From: JADJOY01 sp016713535 [NCBI: Deltaproteobacteria bacterium]
Lineage (GTDB): Bacteria > JADJOY01
Direction: 5' to 3'
DNA length: 64,000 nucleotides
Assembly (NCBI GenBank): GCA_016713535.1
Contig: JADJOY010000018.1
Location: 1-64,000, forward strand
This document shows positions 52,423 through 62,990 of this stretch, piece by piece (the stretch's first letter is position 1; every line of letters begins with the position of its first letter). Position numbers and translations under genes: made by a program. The notes below the pieces were generated by a model that made no database searches, had not been told where the DNA came from, and saw only the letters and a list, made by a program, of their open reading frames with translations.

Positions 52423-53616
52423 TCAGAACGTGATCGTCTGCGCGTAGATGTAGGTGGGGGCGAGCTGGCCCTGGAGCCAGTTCACGTCGGGGCCGTCGAC
52501 CGGGCTCGAGTAGTTGTAGAGGCGGAAGCTCTTCTTCCCGCGCGGGACGACGCTCGGGAAGCAGGTGTCGCCCTTCGACGGCAGGTCCTCGAGGAAGCTC
52601 ACGGTGAGTGCCTCGCCATCGACGCTCCACACCGAGCAGCGCTTGGGGTGGAACCAGTAGTCGAGCTCGTAGGTCGCCCACTTCAGGATCGCGAGCGGCA
52701 GGTCGTCGCGTCCGAGGTCGTAGTTCCCGGTCTCGGTGAGGTTGCGGCGGCCGATCAGGTAGAGCTCGTCGCCCACCCGGAAGAGGAGCGGCGAGTCGTA
52801 CTTCTTGGGATCGGTGGCGCAGGTCCAGTCGGTGATGTCGGCGGCGGGCGCGCGGCAGATCTTCGAGCCGTAGCCGTCGGCGTCGCCTTCCTCGTTCCGC
52901 ACCACCGCGTAGAGGTTCCCGGCGCGGTCGAACTCGATCGTGGTCTCGGAGGTGCCGCCCTCGAGCACCACGGGCTTCGCCGCATCGAAGGGCCGCCAGG
53001 TGAGCCCGTCGCTGGTGGTGAGCAGCCACACGTGGATCGGCTCGCCCGAGCCGTTGTAGATCGCGTCGCCGCCCGTGTAGCCGACCATCAGCGGCACGCC
53101 GTCGTGGATCTTGGTGCGCCACGGGATGAACGTGTCCTCGAAGGTCCGCACCGGCTCGCTCCACTGGCCGGGTGCGGTGCGCTGGCTCACGTACATGCCG
53201 CCTGGCACGAACGTGAGCGGGTTCTGGCCGAGCTCGGCGAAGTAGAGGAAGAGCTGGCCGTTCCACGACAGAAAGCGTGGCTCGCGCAGGTCGGTGCCGA
53301 GCTGGAACGTGGCCTCGAAGTCCCACGTGATCTCGTCGGTGGTGCTGAGCACGTAGAGGGTCGTCTTCTCCGAGGCGAAGTGAGTCGGCGCGGTGCGGAA
53401 CGCGAGGAAGAGGCGCCCGTCGTGGTCGACGATGTCGAGGTTGTTGTTCGAGGGCTGATCGGCCACCTGAGGCGGCAGCCCGCTGCTCGGCACCACCTGC
53501 GTGAGCTCGCCGAGCGTCGGCACCACCGGCCCGCTCGCGTCGTCGCTGCCGCCGCAGGCCGAGACGACCAGCGCGAGCGCGGCGCCCCAGCGCAGCGTGG
53601 ATCCGTGGACGCGCAT
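52423..53616 (-). CDS. Secreted lipoprotein with beta-propeller-like fold
   Basis: 397 residues. Signal TLRWGAALALVVSAC with lipobox Cys, then a Gly/Asp-rich linker. The body is a run of W/D-containing strands (NNNLDIVDHDGRLFLAFRTA, DLREPRFLSWNGQLFLYFAE, WRTKIHDGVPLMVGYTGG, TTIEFDRAGNLYAVVRNEEG, DSPLLFRVGDELYLIGRR) typical of five- or six-bladed propellers such as glycosidases and sialidase-like proteins. No Asp-box sialidase triad could be confirmed. ATG 53616 follows a strong GGGAGGACC. The frame is open upstream through the large surface protein gene; see that entry. Confidence 0.78.
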   Translation of the reverse strand: MRVHGSTLRWGAALALVVSACGGSDDASGPVVPTLGELTQVVPSSGLPPQVADQPSNNNLDIVDHDGRLFLAFRTAPTHFASEKTTLYVLSTTDEITWDFEATFQLGTDLREPRFLSWNGQLFLYFAELGQNPLTFVPGGMYVSQRTAPGQWSEPVRTFEDTFIPWRTKIHDGVPLMVGYTGGDAIYNGSGEPIHVWLLTTSDGLTWRPFDAAKPVVLEGGTSETTIEFDRAGNLYAVVRNEEGDADGYGSKICRAPAADITDWTCATDPKKYDSPLLFRVGDELYLIGRRNLTETGNYDLGRDDLPLAILKWATYELDYWFHPKRCSVWSVDGEALTVSFLEDLPSKGDTCFPSVVPRGKKSFRLYNYSSPVDGPDVNWLQGQLAPTYIYAQTITF

Positions 53617-53630
53617 CGAGGTCCTCCCTT

Positions 53631-56600
53631 TCACGGCAGCGTCAGCGCCGCCCGCGGTGGCGCCGGACGAGCTGAACGGGATGAAGGGTGGGTTGAGCGC
53701 CTCGACGAACGCGGCGCCCGCCACCGCGCCGGCCGGGCGCGTGAACGTCATCGAGGTGGAGTTCTGCACCGTGAGCGGGATACGTGCGGCGCCTCCGTCG
53801 AGGCCGCCGAAGTTGGTGAGCTGGCTGCCGTTGGAGGCGAAGAAGTTGATCACGGTGAGCGTGTTGAAGCCGGTGCCCGTGACGGTGACGGTGTTGCCGT
53901 TGATCTGCACGCCGCTCACCGTGATCAGGTCGCCGATCGGCACCGACACCGCGTTCGAGGACTGGAAGGCACCGGTCGCGTTGACGACCTGCACCGAGCC
54001 CGGGCCGACCGGCGCGTTGCCCGGGATCGGCACCGTGAGGGACGTCGCCGACGAGCTCGACGGCGTGAGCGGGCCGACGTTGCCGGTGGCGGTGAAGATG
54101 TTGACCCGCGGCGAAGCGAACCCGCTGCCGCCGATGACCAGATCGCCGCCGGGCTCGACGAGCCCCTCGACGTTGGCGGTGCGGATCGAGGTGCTGGAGC
54201 TGGTGGCGCTGAGCGGGACGCCGCCCAGCGAGGTGATCGACGGCACCGCCAGCGCGTCGCTGCCGAGCAGCACCGCCCCCACCACGTTGCTGGTGTCGAA
54301 GCCCTGGTCGGTCCGCACCACCTGGAAGCTGACGAAGCCGTTGCCGAGCACGCGGTCGTTGGGTGCGCCCACCGGCCAGGGGTAGGTGAGCGTCGCGGTG
54401 AGGCTCGTGGTGGTCGTGCCGGTCGGCGCGAGGCCCGACGGATAGACGTCGATGACGCCGCTCGACGTCGCGACGAAGGCCTTGATCAGCGAGCCGTTGG
54501 TGAAGCCGCCGCCCGCCAGCGTGAACGGCTCGCCGACCCGCACCGGGCCGCTCGGCGGCTCGATCTCCACGGTCGTGCCGTTGGTGGCGGTCTGGCACGG
54601 CGAGAGCTCCGAGGTGTTGCCGCTCGGGTCGGTGGCGGTCGCGGTGACCTTGTGGCCGGTCGGGACCGACGACGAGAGCCCCGCGTTGACCAGGATGGGC
54701 GCGCTCCCCGCGCCGTCGGTGGTCACGTTCGTCGATCCGCGCCAGGTGCGCCCCTGTCGCTCGTTCACGCCCGTGGTGCAGTCGGAGCTCGAGTAGAAGT
54801 CGATCGTGAAGGTGGTACTCGGCGTGCTGGTCAGCAGGCCGGCGACGCTCGTCGCCGAGGCGACGCTGACCGTGGGCCGGTTCTGCAGCCCGTTGCCGTC
54901 GGTCGGGCCGCCGTCGCTGTCGCCGGCGTCGTTCGCCGTGTAACCGTCCGCCGAGCCCGCCACCCACAGGTCGATACCCTGGGCGTTGTCGTGGAGCGAG
55001 TTGCGCTGGATCGAGACCGGTCCGCCCACCACGCTCACGCCGGCACCATCGTTGTAGGCGATGACGTTGCCGGCCCCCGAGGCGGCGCCGCCGATCGTGC
55101 CCGCGCCGATCCCCTCGGCGCGGACGCCGTCCGCGCCGCAACCGAGTGGTGTCGTGGTGTCGGCGCCGGCACCGATGGCGTTGCCCTGCACGAGCAGCCC
55201 GCTCACGGCCGCGGTGACGTGGACGCACGAGCCGGCGAAGCCGCCGATCGCGTTCCGGGCCGTCGTCGTGGTGCCACCGATGGTGACGCCGTCGACGTCG
55301 GCGTGCTCGATCAGGAGGCCATCTTCGGCGCCGCCGAGGGCGGCGGTGCCGGACACGTCGACCCCGATGTGGTTGCCCTGGACGAGCGAGCCTCCGGCGT
55401 TGTTGGCGTTGAGCGCGGTGAGGGAGATCGCCGGGTACCCGCCGGCCGGCGACCCGACGATGACGTTGCGAGCGCCGGCGGCGGTCCCGCCCAGGTTGAG
55501 GCGGCAGCGGCTGAAGATCGTGACGGCGGTCTCGGGGAGCGCCACCGCGCCGGTCACGTCGGCGCCGAAGTAGTTGCCCACCACGCTCCACGGGGTCGCG
55601 CACGAGTTGACGATCATGCCGTAGAAGCAGCCGGACACGAGGTTGCGGGCCGCCGGCACCGTGCCGCCGATGGTGTTCGAGCTGACCGTGCTGACCAGCG
55701 TGCCGATGCAGGTCGCACCGCTCGCCTGGTCCGCGGTGCCGGACGCGTTCGTGCCGAAGAAGTTGCCTTCGATCACGAGGTTGCTGTCCCGGATCGAGAG
55801 GCCGGTGGTCATGTTCGCCGTGCCGTCGTTGAAGACCAGGCCGCGCACCACCGAGGAGGGTCCGTCGATCGCGAGGATCTCGGTGTTCGGTGAGAGCGGC
55901 TGGAGCTGGATCAGCGGCGTGCCGGCGAAGCCGGGCTGGGAGGTGCCGTCGATCGTCACCGTTCGGAGCGCGACGTCGTCGGCGGAGACGGTCGAGTACT
56001 GGATGGTGTGGACACCGGCGCCGGGGATGTCGAACTCGATGAGATCGGCGCTCGAGACCGCATCCGACTGCTGGAGCGCCGCCTTGAAGGAGCAGTCGCC
56101 GTTCGCGTCGGCGCACACGTTGTTGCCGAGGTTGGCGTCGGCGGTGTTGGCGGTCGAGTCGACGACGTACGTGAAGACCGGCGCGCTCACGACCACGCGC
56201 GGCGCGAGCTGGCCGGCGTCGAGGAGCACGAGGTCGTCGAGGCCGTCGCGGTCGAGCCGCATCGCCAGCGCCGCCACGGGGCGGACGCTGCCCTCCAGGT
56301 CGGGGACGAACGCGCGCTCGTCGGGGAGCGCGCCGGCGAGGAGCGCGCGGATCTGGGTGCGATCGGGGCTCGCGACGAAGAGCTGCTCGTTCGGGCTCGC
56401 GGCGCGGATCCGCAGCAGCCGCGCGCGCTCGCCGGGTCGCTCGCCGCGCGAGGCCACGCCGCTCGCCGTTGCGAAGGACGCGGCGCCCGGGCCGCGAGGG
56501 GTCGCGCCGAGGACGCGGAGCTCGCCGCCGCGCGTGAGCGCCGCGAGCTCCTGGCGGCCACCGTCGTCGCCGCTGAAGTCGCCGGCGGCGACCGCCGCCA

Positions 56601-57489
56601 CCGTGCCCGGGAACGAGAAGCGCTCGACCCGCGGCGCGCCCACCGCGCGCCGCGCCGCGGCGGGCGCGGCGAGCTTGCGGTCCCGGCCGTGGATCACGGC
56701 GACCTCGGCGCCGCTCGCCGCCGCGACGTCGAGGAACGGATCGTCATCGAGCCAGCCGAGCGCCAGGTCGGTGGTGCGGGAGCGGAGGGTGATCGACTCG
56801 CTCTCGCCGCGGAAGGCGCCCTCCGGCCCCTCGAAGGTCACGAGGCGCGGTCCCACTTCGCCATCGACCGCGGCGACCACGTCGGCGAGGCCGTCGGCGC
56901 GGTTCACGTCACCCGTCACGAGCGCGGTCAGCGCGCCCTGGAGGGCGATCGGACGCGCGCCCGACAGCGCGCCGCGGCCGTCGCCGCCGAGCCAGGTCAG
57001 GCGCGTGCCGCCGCTCGCGCCGGCGACCACGTCGAGGTGGCCGTCGGCGTCGAAGTCGCCGGTGCCGAGGAAGTCGGGCGCCTGCGGGAGCGCGAACACC
57101 TGCGCGCCGGCGCGAAACGGCGTCTCGACGTCGAGCCCCGCGCGGCGCCGCTGCTGCGCCTCCGGGGCGTTCGGGTAGATGGGATCGGGGCTGCCGCGCA
57201 GCACCGCGACCGCGCCACCCACCCGGCTCGCGTAGCCGACGATCAGATCGGGGACGCCGTCCTCGTCGAGGTCGGCCGTGGCGAGCGAGCGAGGGCGAGC
57301 GCTCGCGAGCGAGCCCGCCGCGGCGCCCAGGTCGAGGACGCGCTCGGGCGCGAAGCGCGCCAGCGGGTAGCGCTCGTCGCCGGTGGCCTCGGTGGCGCTG
57401 GCGAGCTTCGCACCGGATGTGAGGGCGAGGAGGAGGGCGAGCGGCAGCAGCGCTCGCGGCGAGACGGTCGAAGGGCGCGGGACGAGCAT
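53631..57489 (-). CDS. Large exported FG-GAP / CSLREA / beta-helix surface protein
   Basis: About 1,285 residues. Signal peptide ALLPLALLLALTSGAKLASA, then FG-GAP/VCBS repeats with Ca-binding loops (ATADLDEDGVPDLIVGYASR, GTGDFDADGHLDVVAGASGG, VTGDVNRADGLADVV). Near residue 445 a CSLREA-type domain start (VFTYVVDSTANTADANLGNN, CADANGDCSFKAALQQSDA) leads into a right-handed beta-helix (GNFFGTNASGTADQ, NTIGGTVPAARNLVSG, GNHIGVDVSGTAALGG). IPT/TIG-like repeats close it (FTLAGGGFTNGSLIKAF, LVIGGSGFASPRVNIF, VTVTGTGFNTLTVINFF). In the sequence as given the frame has no stop and runs into the downstream lipoprotein. A TGA in the next frame at 53631-53633, just ahead of that gene's ribosome site, suggests one extra base near 53640-53660. 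A surface adhesin or structural protein. Confidence 0.82.
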
Positions 57490-57584
57490 CGGTTCCCCGG
57501 GGCGAGTGCCGAGGCGTCGTTGCCGCCGGCACGAAGCCCCGGATGTTACGTCTCGCAGCCCTGCTCGTGCCACGGGGGGCTGCG

Positions 57585-58586
57585 TCACCTCAGGGTCAGC
57601 ACGCCTGTGCCGTCGATGCGGTCGTCGTCGAGTCGGATGAGCGCCTCGTTCGCCTCTTCGAGCGCGAAGGTCGTGATGTGCGGGCGGATCGGGATCGCGG
57701 CGGCCTCGCGGATGAGCCCCTCGCCGTCGGCGCGGGTGTTCGCGGTGACGCTGCGGATCTCCTTCTCGTAGAAGAGCTGCGTCTCGTAGACGAGCGGCGG
57801 CACGTCGCTCATGTGAATGCCCGCGCACGCGAGGACGCCGCCCTTGTCGAGGGCCGCCATCGCCGCAGGCACGACGTCGCCCACCGGCGTGAAGTTGATC
57901 GCCGCGTCGAGCTTCACGGGGGGCGCGTCCACGGTGCCGCCGACCCACGCCGCTCCGAGGCTTCGCGCGAGCGCCTGGTGCGAGGCGCCGCGCGTGCACA
58001 CGTACACCTCGGCGCCGCGGGCGCGCGCGAGCTGCAGCACGATGTGCGCCGACGAGCCGAAGCCGTAGATCCCGAGCCGCCCGCCCGGGCGCAACCTGGC
58101 GCGCTCCAGCGCGCGGAAGCCGATGATCCCGGCGCACAAGAGCGGCGTCGCCTGGGCGTCGGAGAACGCGGGCGGCAGCGCATAGGCGAAGCGCTCGTCG
58201 ACCACCGCCAGCTCGGCGTAGCCGCCGTCGTGGGTCCAGCCCGTGTATTCGGACGCCTCGCACAGGTTCTCGCGGCCGGCGTGGCAGTAGCGGCAGGCGC
58301 CGCAGGTCCGGCGCAGCCACGCGATGCCGACGCGGTCGCCGATGGCGAAGCGAGTGGCACCGGCGCCCAGCGCGTCGACCACGCCGACGATCTGATGTCC
58401 GGGCACCAGCGGCGCGCGGCGCCGCGCGAGCTCGCCTTCGATCACGTGCAGGTCGGTGCGGCAGATCGCGCACGCCGTCACTCGCACGCGGACCTCGCCG
58501 GCCCCTGGCGTGGGATCGGGCAGCTCGGTGAGCCGGAGCGGGCGCGAGTGGATGTCCGCGGGTCGCTCCAGCACCATCGCCTTCAT
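57585..58586 (-). CDS. Zinc-dependent alcohol dehydrogenase family protein
   Basis: 333-residue medium-chain dehydrogenase/reductase. Catalytic zinc ligands: Cys in [18 protein letters not shown] and His in [14 protein letters not shown]. The structural-zinc lobe has four cysteines in [20 protein letters not shown]. The NAD(P) motif is [20 protein letters not shown], with GFGSSA in place of the usual GxGxxG. The tail reads [20 protein letters not shown]. It oxidises alcohols or reduces aldehydes, with unknown physiological substrate. The start is ATG 58586. It is divergent from the DUF4124 gene, 95 bp away. Confidence 0.93.
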   Translation of the reverse strand: MKAMVLERPADIHSRPLRLTELPDPTPGAGEVRVRVTACAICRTDLHVIEGELARRRAPLVPGHQIVGVVDALGAGATRFAIGDRVGIAWLRRTCGACRYCHAGRENLCEASEYTGWTHDGGYAELAVVDERFAYALPPAFSDAQATPLLCAGIIGFRALERARLRPGGRLGIYGFGSSAHIVLQLARARGAEVYVCTRGASHQALARSLGAAWVGGTVDAPPVKLDAAINFTPVGDVVPAAMAALDKGGVLACAGIHMSDVPPLVYETQLFYEKEIRSVTANTRADGEGLIREAAAIPIRPHITTFALEEANEALIRLDDDRIDGTGVLTLR

Positions 58587-58681
58587 CGCGCGGCCTCGCT
58601 ATCGAAATGCGGGTGTTTCGCGCCTATTCTTGCGCTCGACCGATCGTCTCGACGCCAGCTTCCCGGTCGTGGAGGTGCGCC

Positions 58682-59795
58682 ATGCGTCCGAACGTGCGGA
58701 TCCTGCTGCTCGTAGCGTCCGTGCTCGCCGTGTCCACCCTGGTCGCGGGCACGGCCGCGGCCCGCGTCTACAAGTGGGTGGACGAGAAGGGCCAGGTCCA
58801 CGTCGAGAGCACCCCGCCGCCGATCGACTACGAGTGGGCCGACCGCGCAGGCTTCTACTACAACCGCGACAAGGTCCCGGGCAAAGAGCTGAACCACCTC
58901 CGGCCCCGGCCCGCGGCGGCGGACGGTGCGCCCGGCAAGCCGGGTGCGCCTCGGCCGGGCGCCTCGAGCGCGCCCGGTGAAGCCGCTTACCGGCGCGTCG
59001 AGGGGCTGGTCGCGCAGGCGGAGCGCCAGGCGCTGGCGTTCGACGAGGCCGAGGGCCGACGCACCTCCGCGCCGGCGTCGCCCCTCGACAACGCCTGGAC
59101 CACCTGGCAGCGCAGCTTCTCCACGCAGATCGACCAGGCCGAGCAGTCGCTGCGCGCCGATGCCGAGGCGCCGTCGTCGCTGCGCTACGCCCTCCAGTCG
59201 CTGCGCGGCCTCGTCAGCGGGGCTGGCCAGCCGCCGTCACGGTCGAGCCGCGAGAGCGTGATCCGCAGCGCGCAGTCCTCGCTCGGCGGAGCTCGCGCGG
59301 AGCTCGACCGTCGCGCGGCGGCGCGCGCGGCGCCGTCGCCCCCGCCCGCGCTTCCCGCCTACCTCGACGAGCCGCGGCCGGTGATCGTGGCGCCGCCGAT
59401 CGCGATCCCATCCCTCGCCGGCGTGCAGGGCGTCGACACCACCCAGATCCTGGCGGCGGCCAGGACCGCCTCCCTGCGCCAGGCCATGGTGCAGGTCGCG
59501 GTGCTGGGCGGCTGCGAGGGCGGCCATCGGCGGCGCGAGCTTCACCCCCGGCACCTGGGCGCGCCACGTCGTCGACGAGCAGAACGAGCTGCAGCGCGCG
59601 CAGACCGCGGAGGCCCGCAAGATGATGCCCCCCGGCGCGATGGTGCCCGAGCCGGTGAAGTTCGTGTACGGCGCGCCGACCGCGCCGTGGCAGATCGCCG
59701 TGATCCCCGACGTCGGCAAGGTGCGGGTCGAGGCCTACGCCGCGGACCCGAAGACTCCGATCCAGAAGGAGTCCTTCCCCTGTGGTAGCCCGTGA
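58682..59795 (+). CDS. DUF4124 domain protein, exported, one-base insertion near 59505
   Basis: About 370 residues when joined. Signal peptide [20 protein letters not shown], then DUF4124 ([20 protein letters not shown], the YxWxDxxGxxHxS pattern), a Pro/Ala linker and a helical middle ([39 protein letters not shown]). After VQVAVLG the natural continuation lies in the next frame ([20 protein letters not shown] ... [16 protein letters not shown]), so a GGG near 59500-59510 probably should be GG. DUF4124 proteins are periplasmic with unknown role. GGAGG nine bases before ATG 58682. A CGAAA/TTTCG inverted repeat (58603-58620) lies in the promoter region. Confidence 0.83.
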
Positions 59796-59803
59796 TCGGT
59801 CCC

Positions 59804-59832
59804 GCGACGGGGGCTGGAACCCCCGTCGCTAC
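59804..59832. repeat. Hairpin repeat, CGACGGGGG stem
   Basis: CGACGGGGG, CTGGAA, CCCCCGTCG followed by CTACGA; the same stem as at 16311-16335 with a different loop. Lies between convergent genes. Confidence 0.82.
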
Positions 59833-59872
59833 GACCCCGAATCGTCGGATCGGTGCCCCCGCCCGCCGCGGG

Positions 59873-61336
59873 TCATGGCGCGGGTGCGAAGAGCTTCGCC
59901 GTGACCTCGCGCGCCACCGCGCGCCCCTGCTCGATGCCGGCCGCCTTGTCGAAGGCCCAGTGGATCCCGAGGTAGATCCGGCTCTGGCCGTTCTCCTCTT
60001 CGGCGCGTGACAACGTCTCGAAGGAGCGTGGCGCGAGCGGCCGCGGCTCGCCGTCCGCGCCGACGGTGACGCCGTCGAGCTCGTCCGAGACGAACACGAA
60101 CGGCACGTGGTCGGTGCCGAGGGCTTCGCGCAGCGTCTCGAACAGCGCCCCTCCGAACACCGCGTGTCCCGACGGATAGGCGGGGAAGGGCGGCGTGAAG
60201 CCGGACGTCGCCTCGTTGCTCGCCGGCGCGCCGAGCGGCGTGAAGCGCGGGTCGCCCACCGTGCGTGGGTTGCCGTCGCCGCGCCCCGTGGGGCCCGTGC
60301 CTGGCTCGGCCTCCCGGATGCCCGTGACCGGCCGCCAGAAGTCGTGGAAGTACTTCGACTCCCAGCCCGCGATCGCCGCGTCCGCCATCGCCACGTTGGC
60401 GAGCGCCAGGATCCGCGCCGTGGCGATCGCATCGATGCCGCGCTCGCGGACGAGCTGCGCCGCGATCTGGTTGTAGAGCCGGGTCGGCGCGCACAAGCTC
60501 GGCGTGCCGTCGTAGGCCCAGAAGAGGCCGATCTCGGTCTGCTCGGCGGTGCGCGCGCTGGCCGTGACCGCGCCGTCGCCGCCCATCCGCGCCACCTCCG
60601 CGAACGCGGCGGCGTAGGCGTCGCTGGTGAGCGCGGGCGGCGGCGCGACACGCAGCGCGGAGGCGCTCGCCAGCACGAACGGCCGCACCTCCCTCCAGCG
60701 CGCGCCGAGGGCCAGCTCGTTCGCATGGACCGGGTCGGGGCGCCAGTGGCCGGGCTCGCGGCTCACCACGTAGTCGCGGCCGATCGTGGGCTCGGAGTGG
60801 GCCGAGCCGTCGCCGGCGCGGTCGGACAGGATCGCGGCGGCGGCGAGCGCGCCGGCCGCCGCGCCGTGGTCCCGCGCCCGCCCGCCCGGTAGCTCGTCGA
60901 GTGCCTTCCGCAGCTCGTCGTCGAGCCGAGGCGCTTGCGACGGGTAGAGCGCGGTGAGGGTGTCGTGGGCCGCTTGCGCGACCGCGGCCTCGAGCGACGC
61001 GCCCGCCGCGGCGCGCGGCACGGGCTCGTACGGCTGGTAGCCGCCCGCGACCGACACCGCCGCGTCGAACAGGGCGATGTGCACGATCGCCATGGCGCGG
61101 CTCGCGCGACAGGGGCCGTACTGCTCCTTCGCGGTGCGGTTCTCGCCAGGTCCGACCGGCGTGTGATCGATGCCGCTGGTGTCGATCGCGAAGCCGCTCC
61201 ACCTCAGCAACCCGCTCGCGTCGCCGCTCTCCGCCGGCCGCGCGCCCGGGGACCCGCCCGAGCAGGCGGTGGCGAGGAGGAGCGCCGTGACGAGCGGAAC
61301 CCGGGCGACGGAGGCCGAGGCGCGGACGCGGCTCAT
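59873..61336 (-). CDS. Vanadium-dependent haloperoxidase (PAP2 superfamily), exported
   Basis: 487 residues. Signal RVPLVTALLLATAC with lipobox-like Cys. The vanadate-binding motifs of the PAP2/haloperoxidase fold are present in order: WESKYFHDFWRPVTGIR (Lys and Arg), FPAYPSGHAVFGGALFE (Ser-Gly-His) and RIYLGIHWAFDKAAG (Arg and axial His). The helical bundle before them includes AIVHIALFDAAVSVAGGYQP. It would oxidise halides with hydrogen peroxide, or act as an acid phosphatase, since motifs are shared. The KxFxxWRP form and length favour haloperoxidase. The stop of the upstream carbon-nitrogen hydrolase gene overlaps its ATG (ATGA). Confidence 0.88.
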   Translation of the reverse strand: MSRVRASASVARVPLVTALLLATACSGGSPGARPAESGDASGLLRWSGFAIDTSGIDHTPVGPGENRTAKEQYGPCRASRAMAIVHIALFDAAVSVAGGYQPYEPVPRAAAGASLEAAVAQAAHDTLTALYPSQAPRLDDELRKALDELPGGRARDHGAAAGALAAAAILSDRAGDGSAHSEPTIGRDYVVSREPGHWRPDPVHANELALGARWREVRPFVLASASALRVAPPPALTSDAYAAAFAEVARMGGDGAVTASARTAEQTEIGLFWAYDGTPSLCAPTRLYNQIAAQLVRERGIDAIATARILALANVAMADAAIAGWESKYFHDFWRPVTGIREAEPGTGPTGRGDGNPRTVGDPRFTPLGAPASNEATSGFTPPFPAYPSGHAVFGGALFETLREALGTDHVPFVFVSDELDGVTVGADGEPRPLAPRSFETLSRAEEENGQSRIYLGIHWAFDKAAGIEQGRAVAREVTAKLFAPAP

Positions 61337-62397
61337 TCCGGCTGCGGCGAGTCGAGGTCGATCCGCGCCGCCACGACCTCCTCGCTCTCGGGCGCGAGGC
61401 GGTAGTCACGCGCCTCGGCGAGCACCCGGACCTGGCCGCGGGTGGTGCGCTCGAAGATGTAGCTGCGGCCGTCGAAGCGGTTGTCGAAGATCTGCCCGAC
61501 GAGCTGCGGGTTCACGGCCCAGCGCACGTGCGGCAAGCGCGCGAGCTGGCAGCACAGCCCCTCGTTCAGCCACTGCTCGCGGCGGAGCTGGTCCTCGCCG
61601 GGCTCGGCGAACACCCAGCGCTCGTCCCACGGCCACGGGTTCGCGGCGGGCTGGGCGAGGATCCGCACGTCGCGCGCGTCGTAGTGCGCTCCGACGGTGC
61701 GGAAGCCGGGCTCGCGCGCCGTGTGCGGCTCGGCGAAGCCGTCGTAGCAGATCATCGTGCCGACGCGGCCCAGCGCGGTGTCGAACGGCTCGAGGTCCTC
61801 GACGCGACCGGGGGTGAGCCCGAGGACGTCCTCGAGGGTGGGCACGAGGTTCACCTTGCGGGTCTCGTTCACGACCCAGCCGTCGGGATCGAACGTGAGC
61901 GAGAGGTTCCAGACGTTGGCGTCGGCGGGCTCGTAGCGATAGCTGTCGCGTCCGCGGCGGTTGCGCGCCAGGAGCGCGCTGCCCGCGACGATCCACGCCT
62001 GGTGCTTGCGCGCGAGCTCGCTGAAGGTGCGGAAGTAGATCGGCCACACCGTCGAGGAGAGGAGCAGCAGCGCCGCGCGCTTCGGGTCGCGGAGGCGCCA
62101 GTGGGCCATCGTGCGCACCAGCTCGGGGAGCTTGCGAAGCAGCACCCGCGTGAGCGCGCCGTCGGTGGTGCGCGCGTGGCGGGCGATCGAGTAGTAGCCG
62201 GCCACCCCCAGGAACGTGCCGATGTTCTCGGGGAAGACCACCAGCGCGGGGTGGGGGAAGCGGCCGCCGACGCGACCGCCGCGCGCCTCGTCGACGCGCT
62301 CCATGAGGCCCGCGATCTTGGAGCGGAAGGTCTCCTCGCTGCCGTAGTCGGCGAGGCGCATGAAGGGCTGCACCGCGATCAGGTCGGCGAGAGCCAT
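61333..62397 (-). CDS. Carbon-nitrogen hydrolase (nitrilase superfamily)
   Basis: 354 residues from ATG 62397. The Glu-Lys-Cys triad of the nitrilase superfamily is visible: Glu in HPALVVFPENIGTFLG, Lys in VNETRKVNLVPTLEDVLG and Cys in GRVGTMICYDGFAEP. The extra 45 residues upstream of this start are Arg-rich and probably not translated. Superfamily members hydrolyse nitriles, amides or carbamoyl groups. The sequence does not match a single subfamily such as NIT2 or beta-ureidopropionase closely enough to name. First gene of a two-gene operon with the haloperoxidase. Confidence 0.86.
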   Translation of the reverse strand: MALADLIAVQPFMRLADYGSEETFRSKIAGLMERVDEARGGRVGGRFPHPALVVFPENIGTFLGVAGYYSIARHARTTDGALTRVLLRKLPELVRTMAHWRLRDPKRAALLLLSSTVWPIYFRTFSELARKHQAWIVAGSALLARNRRGRDSYRYEPADANVWNLSLTFDPDGWVVNETRKVNLVPTLEDVLGLTPGRVEDLEPFDTALGRVGTMICYDGFAEPHTAREPGFRTVGAHYDARDVRILAQPAANPWPWDERWVFAEPGEDQLRREQWLNEGLCCQLARLPHVRWAVNPQLVGQIFDNRFDGRSYIFERTTRGQVRVLAEARDYRLAPESEEVVAARIDLDSPQPE

Positions 62398-62528
62398 GAC
62401 ACCGTTCTCGTAGCCCGGTGCGGCGCGGGATGACAAGCGTGTTCTGCGGGCGGCTCGCCCGTCCCGCCGAGACGATGGCACCCGGCCCGGCGCGGCAGTA
62501 GAACGGAGCTCCACCCCGGGGGACTTCG

Positions 62529-62969
62529 ATGCCGACCGATCGCCGACGCTGGACTCGTGTGCCCGTCACGTTGCTGGTCGCGGTGGGGATCGCGACGATC
62601 GCCGCGGACCCCGGGGCCGTTCGCGCTCAGGCCGCGTCCGTGGCGCGGCCGCAGCTCCTCGATGGGTGGACCTACGTCGGCCACCTCGGCGAGCGCGGGA
62701 AGACGCCCGGCGACGAGGACACGCTGCGCTTCGACGGCGGGCTCTTCCACTCGACCGCCTGCGAGGCGTACGGCTTCGGCAGGGCGCCGTACACCGCCGC
62801 CAAGGTCGGGGACGCGATCGTCTTCACGGCGGAGACCACGAGCGAGAAGGAAGGGCGCATGGTCTGGACCGGGACCGTGACGTCCCACAAGCTCGACGGG
62901 ACGGCCACCTGGACCAAGCCGGGCCAGCGCGCCATCGAGTACTGGGTGAAGGCGGACCTCACGCACTGA
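62529..62969 (+). CDS. Small exported protein, hypothetical
   Basis: 146 residues. Signal peptide VPVTLLVAVGIATIAADPGA (cleavage near AQA), then a beta-rich domain: LLDGWTYVGHLGERGKTPGD, LRFDGGLFHSTACEAYGFGR, DAIVFTAETTSEKEGRMVWT, ATWTKPGQRAIEYWVKADL. The alternating strand pattern suggests a lipocalin-like or beta-sandwich fold of about 110 residues. No family name is offered. It is followed by the 207-bp duplicated repeat. Confidence 0.68.
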   Translation: MPTDRRRWTRVPVTLLVAVGIATIAADPGAVRAQAASVARPQLLDGWTYVGHLGERGKTPGDEDTLRFDGGLFHSTACEAYGFGRAPYTAAKVGDAIVFTAETTSEKEGRMVWTGTVTSHKLDGTATWTKPGQRAIEYWVKADLTH

Positions 62970-62990
62970 CGCCGCGCACCGGCCCCTCGA

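Noticed and set aside
52315-55893. 1,192-residue plus-strand frame
   Set aside because: Antisense shadow of the lipoprotein and surface protein genes; composition is Arg/Ala/Val-rich with no domain.
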